Part shown: positions 6,597 to 11,698 of the stretch, one piece after another
Position numbering within the stretch: the first letter of the stretch is position 1
Layout: every line of letters begins with the position of its first letter
Program-made: the position numbers and the translations under genes
NCBI GenBank assembly: GCA_025060085.1
Contig: JANXCM010000013.1
Location: 1 to 11,698 of the forward strand
DNA: 11,698 nt
Direction: 5' to 3'
From: Patescibacteria group bacterium
GTDB lineage: Bacteria > Patescibacteriota > Minisyncoccia > UBA6257 > HR35
The notes under the pieces: generated by a model
What the model was told of the DNA's origin: nothing
The model's input: the letters and a program-made list of their open reading frames with translations, nothing else
Databases searched by the model: none

Positions 6597-7073
6597 ATGG
6601 AAATAGAAGTTCTCATTGAAATTTCACAAGGAAGTTCAGTTAAATATGAATTTGATAAGGAAAATAATGTATTAAGAGTCGATCGATTTTTATACACTGC
6701 TATGTTTTTCCCATTTAATTATGGCTATTTGCCTAATTCTCTAAGTGATGATGGTGATCCCGTGGATGTCTTAGTTTTATCTAATTTTTCTATTTTACCT
6801 GGAACTTTAATTAAATGTCAAGTAATTGGTGGTCTGGAAATGGAAGATGAGGCTGGTAAAGACGAAAAGGTAATCGCTGTTCCAATAAGAAAAATTGATC
6901 CTTTTTGGGGACAATATCAGGATCTTGATGAACTACCGTTGGCATATAGAAATCAAATTAAACATTTTTTTGAAAACTATAAAACTCTCGAACCTAATAA
7001 ATGGGTCAAAATAAAAGAATGGTTAAATAAAGAAAAAACTATTGAACTTATTAAAAAAGCAACCTTAAAATGA
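6597..7073 (+). CDS. ppa: Inorganic pyrophosphatase (family I, soluble)
   Basis: Hydrolyses pyrophosphate to two phosphates in the cytoplasm, pulling biosynthetic reactions such as aminoacyl-tRNA and nucleic-acid synthesis forward; Mg2+-dependent and usually hexameric. The 158-residue protein is slightly short at the N-terminus compared with E. coli Ppa (about 175) but keeps the active site: Lys16 and Glu18 in SVKYEFD, Arg30 in VDRFLYT, the signature DGDPVDV with Asp52, Asp54 and Asp57, then Asp85, Asp90 and Lys92 in EDEAGKDEKV, and Tyr129-Lys130 near the end. These spacings match the E. coli set (D65/D67/D70, D97/D102/K104, Y141/K142). The last codons overlap the ileS start as ATGA, so the two are probably co-translated. 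No Shine-Dalgarno is visible. Confidence 0.96.
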   Translation: MEIEVLIEISQGSSVKYEFDKENNVLRVDRFLYTAMFFPFNYGYLPNSLSDDGDPVDVLVLSNFSILPGTLIKCQVIGGLEMEDEAGKDEKVIAVPIRKIDPFWGQYQDLDELPLAYRNQIKHFFENYKTLEPNKWVKIKEWLNKEKTIELIKKATLK

Positions 7074-10000
7074 TTAATTTTGATTTTGAGGAGAAAATAA
7101 TTAAATTTTGGAATTCTCATCAAATTTTCGAAAAAAGTTTAGAGAAGAATAAAAATAATAAAAATTTCGTTTTTGTAGAGGGACCTCCCTATGCTAATGA
7201 TCGGCCCCATATGGGGCATTTTTTGACTAGAATTTATAAGGATGCTATTTTAAGATTTAAAACAATGATTGGTTATTATGTGGAAAGAATAGCTGGCTGG
7301 GATACTCATGGTCTACCTATTGAAGTTGCTACCGAAAAAACTTTATGTTTATCCGGGAAAAAAGAAATTCTTTCTTATGGAATAGAAAAATTTAATCGAA
7401 TGTGTAAGGAATTAGTAATGAAATTTAAAAATGAATGGGAAAAACTTGATGAAAGAATAGGATTCTGGATAAATCATCAAAAAGCTTATGTTACTTATGA
7501 AACTTATTATTTAGAAAGTTGTTGGTGGTTAATAAAAAAAATATATGAGCAGGGTTTTCTTAAAGAAGAATTTAAAGTTTTTCCTTATTGCCCTCGTTGT
7601 GAAACAGTTCTTTCTCAAGCAGAAGTAGGTCAAATTGATTCCTATAAAAAAATTAAAGATCCTAATGTTTATGTTAAATTCCCTCTCGCTAATTATGAAA
7701 ATGAATATTTTTTAGTTTGGACAACTACTCCTTGGACATTAATTTCTAACTTAGCTTTAGCTATTAATCCTGAATTTAAATATAGTCTTTATGAAATAGG
7801 GAACGAAAAATTTTGGGCAGTAGAAAATCTTCAAGATGATTTAAAAAAAATTTATCCAGGTGAGATTAAATTAGTGAAAACTATCGAGGGTCATAAGCTT
7901 CTTAACCTAGAATACCTACCCCTTTTTTCACTTACCAGATTAGAAAATTTTGAAAATTGCTACAGAGTCTATCCAGCTGAATTTGTCAATAGAGAGGAAG
8001 GTACTGGTATTGTTCATATTGCTCCAGCTTTTGGTGAAGAAGATTTTGAATTAGCTAAAAGGTTTAACCTTCCTCTTTTTAATCCTATTGATAATAATGG
8101 GAAATTTAATTCTGATGAACCTGAACCTATCATAGATCAAATAAATGGATTATTTTTTAAAGAAGCTAATCCTTTGATTATTGAATACTTAAGAAAAGAA
8201 AATAAAATTTTTTATAGCCATTTAGAAGGTTATGAACATGATTATCCTCATTGTTGGCGTTGTAAACAACCATTAATTTACTATAGTACTAAAAATTGGG
8301 TAATTAAGGTTTCCAAATTTAATAATAAATTAATTGAAATTAATAAAAAAATTAATTGGATTCCACCTGAAATTGGTCGAGGGCGTTTCTATGAATGGTT
8401 AAAAGAAGGAAAAGATTGGAATTTATCAAGAACAAGATTTTGGGGTATCCCTCTGCCTATCTGGAAATGTGATCAATGTTCTTCAATAGAAATTATTTCA
8501 AGCTTGCAAGATTTAGCTAGTAAGTTTAAGTCTAAAAACCATTATTATTTTTTAAGACATGGTGAAGCGGTAAGTAATATAAAAAAAATTGTTTCTTCTT
8601 ATCCGGAAATATTTTTTAATTCTTTAACTCCGCGGGGCATTAATCAAATTAAAAAAATCCTAAAAAAAATAAAAAAATTAAAAATAGATTTAATAATTAC
8701 TTCTCCTCTTTTGAGAACAAAACAAACTGCTGAAATTATTGCTCAAGAACTGAATTTACCTATTTATTTAGATTTCAATCTAAGAGAAATTGATTTAGGT
8801 GAATTTAATGGTAAAAGTGAAAAAGAATATCAACAATTCATTAAAGATCAATTTAATCAATATTTTGTTAAACCTAAAAATGGAGAAAATTTAAATGAGG
8901 TAAGAAAGAGAATGATTAAAGTTATTTTAGATCTTGAAGAAAAGTATGAAGGAAGAAATATCCTAATTATTTCTCATTATGATCCTCTTTGGTCTTTAAT
9001 GGGCGAAATGCAGGGATTATCAATTAGTCAAACAGTTGATCGAGAAGATTTTCAATTTAATTTAGGAGAGATTAAAAAGGTAGATTTTTTAGTTTTACCA
9101 AGAGATGAAGAAGGAGAAATCAATCTTCATCGTCCTTATGTTGACAAATTTTATTGGAAATGTAGGTGTGGTGGTTTAAAAAAAAGAGTAGAAGAAATAG
9201 TCGATATTTGGTTTGATTCAGGAGCAGCGCCTTTTGCTTCTCGTCACTATCCTTTTGAAAACAAAAAAGAAATTGATGAAAACTTTTTGTATCCGATAGA
9301 TTTTATTTCTGAGGGTGTTGATCAAACAAGAGGTTGGTTTTATACCTTATTGGTGATAGGCTACTTAATTAAAAAAGATATCCCCTATAAAAATGTTATT
9401 TCCTTAGGTTTAGTTTTAGATAAAGAAGGTAAAAAAATGTCTAAATCATTAGGAAATGTAATTGATCCGATGGAAGCAATTAAAAAATGGGGCAGTGATC
9501 TTTTAAGATTTTATTTTTACTATTTAAATGAAGCACTTGATAACAAAAGATTTGATGAAAATTCACTTATCGCTCTTCAAAACAACTATTTTAATATTGT
9601 TCTGAATATTTTAAATTTTTATTATATGTATTATACTTCAGAAAAGAATAAAATTAAAAAGATTCAAAATTATCATTTAATAGATAGATGGTTTGATATT
9701 CGATTTAAATTAGCTTCAAAAAAAATTTTCGACTCATTAAATGATTATAATCCAAATAAGGCTAGTAGAGAGCTTTATAATCTAGTTGATGATTTTTCCC
9801 ATTGGTGGCTAAGAAGAAGCAGAAAGAGATTTCAAAAACCTAAAAATAAAAATGAAAAACTGGAAGCTTTAATAAAATTAGAAGATTACCTTTTCAATTT
9901 TGCTATCTTTTCAGCTCCTCTTCATCCAATTTTTAGTGAATATTTATACCAAGAATTAAAAAATGAAGTTAGTAAAAGAAAAAAAGTTCAGGTAAGTGTA

Positions 10001-10567
10001 CATTTAGAAAGAATAGTCTCTCCACCATTAATTTCCAAAAAAGAAGAAGAAATTTTAAAAATGATGGAAAAAGTAAGAAAAATAATCTCCTCTTTAGTTA
10101 TGCTTAGAAAAATTAATAATTTTAAGATTCGTCAACCTCTAAGTGATGCTTATTTAGCTGAAAAAATTCCAAATAATTTTTTGGAAATTATTAAAGAAGA
10201 AACAAATATTAAAAATATTTATCTCGGCGAACCTAAGAATAAAAATAATTATCTAAGCACTAATAATCCGATAAATATCTATTTAAATAAAACAATTACT
10301 CCTCAACTTAAGGAAGAAGGAATAGTTAACGATTTTTTGAGATATTTTCAAGATTTAAGGCAAGATCTAAAATTAATCCCCTCCCAAAAAATCAATGTTT
10401 CTTTAGAATTAAATAATAATTTAAGGAAAATTATTTTTAAAAATATTAACCGAATTAAAAAAGAAGTTAATATTAATAAATTAAATTTTGGAAAAATTAA
10501 AAAATTTAAATTAGAAAGAGAATTTAATTATGACAATTTTGGAAAAGTTACTATTTTTGTGGAATAA
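7070..10567 (+). CDS. ileS: Isoleucyl-tRNA synthetase with an inserted histidine-phosphatase domain
   Basis: Charges tRNA-Ile with isoleucine using ATP and hydrolyses mischarged valine. Class I motifs are intact: HMGH at 47-50 (HIGH) in GPPYANDRPHMGH, AGWDTHGLPIE, and KMSKS at 789-793. The CP1 editing domain has WTTTPWT (217-223) and GTGIVHIAPAFGEEDF (311-326), with the editing Asp at 325. Zinc ligands occur as Cys174/177 with Cys395/398, and Cys467/470 with Cys698/700. DIWFDSG and the helical anticodon-binding part (about 850-1060) follow. At 1165 residues the protein exceeds the usual 900-1050, mainly because residues ~490-676 are a complete histidine phosphatase placed between the halves of the second zinc site. 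The frame is continuous. The ATG at 7070 overlaps the ppa stop as ATGA and gives a normal N-terminus. It converges on dprA with 9 bp between. Confidence 0.95.
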   Translation: MINFDFEEKIIKFWNSHQIFEKSLEKNKNNKNFVFVEGPPYANDRPHMGHFLTRIYKDAILRFKTMIGYYVERIAGWDTHGLPIEVATEKTLCLSGKKEILSYGIEKFNRMCKELVMKFKNEWEKLDERIGFWINHQKAYVTYETYYLESCWWLIKKIYEQGFLKEEFKVFPYCPRCETVLSQAEVGQIDSYKKIKDPNVYVKFPLANYENEYFLVWTTTPWTLISNLALAINPEFKYSLYEIGNEKFWAVENLQDDLKKIYPGEIKLVKTIEGHKLLNLEYLPLFSLTRLENFENCYRVYPAEFVNREEGTGIVHIAPAFGEEDFELAKRFNLPLFNPIDNNGKFNSDEPEPIIDQINGLFFKEANPLIIEYLRKENKIFYSHLEGYEHDYPHCWRCKQPLIYYSTKNWVIKVSKFNNKLIEINKKINWIPPEIGRGRFYEWLKEGKDWNLSRTRFWGIPLPIWKCDQCSSIEIISSLQDLASKFKSKNHYYFLRHGEAVSNIKKIVSSYPEIFFNSLTPRGINQIKKILKKIKKLKIDLIITSPLLRTKQTAEIIAQELNLPIYLDFNLREIDLGEFNGKSEKEYQQFIKDQFNQYFVKPKNGENLNEVRKRMIKVILDLEEKYEGRNILIISHYDPLWSLMGEMQGLSISQTVDREDFQFNLGEIKKVDFLVLPRDEEGEINLHRPYVDKFYWKCRCGGLKKRVEEIVDIWFDSGAAPFASRHYPFENKKEIDENFLYPIDFISEGVDQTRGWFYTLLVIGYLIKKDIPYKNVISLGLVLDKEGKKMSKSLGNVIDPMEAIKKWGSDLLRFYFYYLNEALDNKRFDENSLIALQNNYFNIVLNILNFYYMYYTSEKNKIKKIQNYHLIDRWFDIRFKLASKKIFDSLNDYNPNKASRELYNLVDDFSHWWLRRSRKRFQKPKNKNEKLEALIKLEDYLFNFAIFSAPLHPIFSEYLYQELKNEVSKRKKVQVSVHLERIVSPPLISKKEEEILKMMEKVRKIISSLVMLRKINNFKIRQPLSDAYLAEKIPNNFLEIIKEETNIKNIYLGEPKNKNNYLSTNNPINIYLNKTITPQLKEEGIVNDFLRYFQDLRQDLKLIPSQKINVSLELNNNLRKIIFKNINRIKKEVNINKLNFGKIKKFKLEREFNYDNFGKVTIFVE
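8537..9097 (+). other. Histidine-phosphatase (phosphoglycerate-mutase-like) domain inserted inside IleRS
   Basis: IleRS residues ~490-676 carry every motif of the branch-1 histidine phosphatases in order. LRHGEAVSN contains the phospho-accepting His497 after Arg496. SLTPRGINQ corresponds to the usual L-T-x-x-G-x-x-Q. ITSPLLRTKQTAEII contains Arg549. LREIDLGEFNG contains the acid Glu573. GENLNEVRKRM is followed by NILIISHYDPL with the second catalytic His636. A closing strand, LGEIKKVDFLV, ends the domain. The catalytic set looks complete, so a phosphatase or mutase activity is plausible. The residues after His636 (Tyr-Asp) differ from the common Gly-Gly. Flanking IleRS sequence resumes cleanly at NLHRPYVDKFYWKC. 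Substrate unknown. Confidence 0.92.
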
Positions 10568-10576
10568 TTATTTTGA

Positions 10577-11609
10577 CTAAACTAAATAAAACTCACCTCC
10601 TCTATTTTTAATAATTCCTCTGATCTCTAAGTTAGTTAAAATAATTAATAATTCTTGAATAGCTAGTTTAGTTTTAATATTCAATTCTTCGACGGAACAA
10701 CTTTTTGTTTTTAAAACTTCACAAATTAATTCCTCTTTAGGAGTTAAATTAATATTTTCCATTTTCTTTTTAAATTGATAATTAATTCCTAATTCAACTA
10801 ATATATCCTCAACAGAGGTAACTAACTTTGCGCCCGACTTAATTAAGTTATGACTACCTTCAAAATTCTTATTAAAAATTTCAGCTGGAACAACAAAAAT
10901 TTCTTTACCATATTTCAAACCATAATTAGCAGTAATAAGAGCACCAGAGTCAATAGGGGCTTCGATAATAATAATACCATCACTTAAACCAGCAATAATT
11001 CTATTTCTTAGTGGAAAATGATAAGATAGTCCTTTTTCAGATGGAGCAAATTCCGAAATTATTAAACCATTATTTTCAATAATTTTTTCCACTATTTTTT
11101 TCTTGTTAGATTTTAAAATATTTACAATTCCTTCCCCTAAAACAGCTATAGTTTTTCCTTTTTTATCAATGATTGCCTTATGTGCAGCTAAATCAATTCC
11201 ATAAGCTAAGCCACTGATAATTAAGATATTTAAATCACTTAACTCATCAACTAAAAAATTCACTACTCTTAAACCATAAGAAGAGGCTCTTCTAGTACCA
11301 ACGACAGCTAGGGTTAAATTATTATCGTTAAGCAAATTTTTATTACCTAATAAATAAATTCCTAAAGGAGGTGAATCAATATTTTTAAGTTTATCTGGAT
11401 ATAATTGACTTTCGTAAGTAATTATTTCAATGTCGTATTTTTTAATTATTTCCCTTTCTTTTTCTAAATCAATTTTCTCTAATTTATCTTGATTTTCTAA
11501 AATATCATAAAGTTTTTTTAAAACTACCTAATTTATGATATAATTTAAATAATCTCTTTTGATAAGGTTTAAATCTTTCATTAAGAAAATTAAAATATAA
11601 TTCTTCCAT
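10577..11609 (-). CDS. dprA: DNA processing protein DprA, interrupted by an apparent 1-nt frameshift
   Basis: DprA binds incoming single-stranded DNA and loads RecA in natural transformation. The uninterrupted part (TTG at 11335 to 10577, 252 codons) has the Rossmann-like core: AVVGTRRASSYG, ISGLAYGIDLAAHKA, HFPLRNRIIAGLSDGIIIIE, SGALITANYG, GSHNLIKSGA, and a C-terminal winged-helix region (LTPKEELICEVL...GGEFYLV). The same frame stays open upstream to 11528 and encodes conserved DprA sequence (IEIITYESQLYPDKLK, SPPLGIYLLGN) but contains no ATG, GTG or TTG before 11335, so 11335 is not the natural start. A second frame from ATG 11609 (preceded by in-frame TAA) supplies 32 N-terminal codons. 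Dropping one A from the A7 tract at 11513-11519 joins them into 343 residues, the usual DprA length. It is a sequencing error, slippage-rescued gene or recent pseudogene. Confidence 0.82.
11513..11519 (-). other. A7 homopolymer at the dprA frameshift point
   Basis: On the minus strand the sequence reads GGTAGTTTTAAAAAAACTTT. Read from the ATG at 11609 it gives ...GSFKKTL followed by TGA (11507-11505). With six A instead of seven it gives ...GSFKKLYDILENQD and continues into the DprA frame. A single-base difference in this tract therefore decides whether DprA is whole. Confidence 0.8.
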
Positions 11610-11627
11610 TTATATTTATTTAATTAT

Positions 11628-11646
11628 AAAATGATTCAATCATTTT
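11628..11646. promoter_or_regulatory. Perfect 19-nt inverted repeat in the dprA divergent region (possible operator)
   Basis: AAAATGATTCAATCATTTT is a perfect dyad with 9-bp arms around a central C. It lies 19 bp upstream of the dprA ATG (minus strand) and covers the start codon of the divergent partial frame at 11631. A minus-strand TATAAT at 11628-11623 touches its edge, so a bound repressor could block dprA transcription. By a rough base-composition estimate such a dyad would arise by chance about 0.25 times per window, so evidence is modest. Confidence 0.3.
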
Positions 11647-11698
11647 GGCTGATTGATTTTATCGGAATTTTTATTTCTAGAATTATTATAGCCCTAAT
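11631..11698 (+). CDS. Possible membrane protein, N-terminal fragment cut by the window end
   Basis: An ATG at 11631 opens a frame of 22 complete codons that runs off the window. The residues are MIQSFWLIDFIGIFISRIII followed by Ala-Leu: strongly hydrophobic, with one Asp and one Arg, as expected of a first transmembrane segment. It is divergent from dprA with 21 bp between the start codons and has no Shine-Dalgarno, like its neighbours. Too little is visible to name a family, and in AT-rich sequence a short hydrophobic frame can arise by chance. Confidence 0.4.
   Translation, partial: MIQSFWLIDFIGIFISRIIIAL

Noticed and set aside
8400..9200. ileS as two genes or an assembly chimera
   Set aside because: The frame is continuous and IleRS motifs resume precisely on both sides of the phosphatase, at a known loop; a true domain insertion is simpler, though reads were not available.
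2..10567. UGA recoded as glycine (as in Gracilibacteria/SR1)
   Set aside because: TGA ends the M16 gene and ppa at the expected family lengths, and no in-frame TGA occurs within conserved genes.
11505..11609. Separate 34-codon minus-strand gene from ATG 11609 to TGA
   Set aside because: Removing one A from the homopolymer joins it to DprA at normal length, so it is better explained as the dprA 5' end.

Overview
The window is very AT-rich (roughly a quarter G+C by eye) and tightly packed, with short or overlapping gene junctions. The genes are reduced in bacterial style: the RNA polymerase alpha subunit has no C-terminal domain, the NusA and pyrophosphatase are short, and ribosomal proteins are gathered into one run. 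Almost no Shine-Dalgarno sequences are visible. Together with a lamin-tail-like, cysteine-rich surface protein, this points to a Candidate Phyla Radiation (Patescibacteria) genome, probably Parcubacteria-like. TGA serves as a normal stop codon (M16 peptidase, ppa), so this is not a code-25 lineage. The taxonomic call is inference; no 16S gene is present.

Layout. Positions 2-3954 (+) form one co-oriented run: rpsK (5' end cut off), rpsD, rpoA, rplQ, rpsP, an M16 zinc peptidase and rpsT. It begins as the classic alpha operon, but continues straight into bS16, a peptidase and bS20, which usually lie elsewhere. Positions 3944-5221 (-) encode a membrane-anchored extracellular protein that overlaps rpsT tail to tail. 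A 190-bp divergent spacer follows. Positions 5412-10567 (+) carry nusA, ppa and ileS; ppa and ileS overlap by ATGA. Converging on ileS with only 9 bp between them is dprA on the minus strand. Its full-length frame (11609 to 10577) is broken by one extra A in an A7 tract. A possible divergent membrane-protein gene starts at 11631 and runs off the window.

How the genes work together: most are core gene expression (ribosome assembly, transcription, elongation/termination control, tRNA charging). Ppa hydrolyses the pyrophosphate that IleRS and other synthetases release, and the two are probably translationally coupled. DprA belongs to natural transformation/recombination.

The most unusual object is IleRS. 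A complete histidine-phosphatase (phosphoglycerate-mutase-like) domain with all its catalytic motifs is inserted in frame between the two halves of the synthetase's second zinc ribbon. Next in interest are the homopolymer frameshift in dprA, the CTD-less alpha subunit and the six-cysteine insert in the surface protein. No tRNA, rRNA, CRISPR array, insertion sequence or gene-free stretch over 300 bp was seen.
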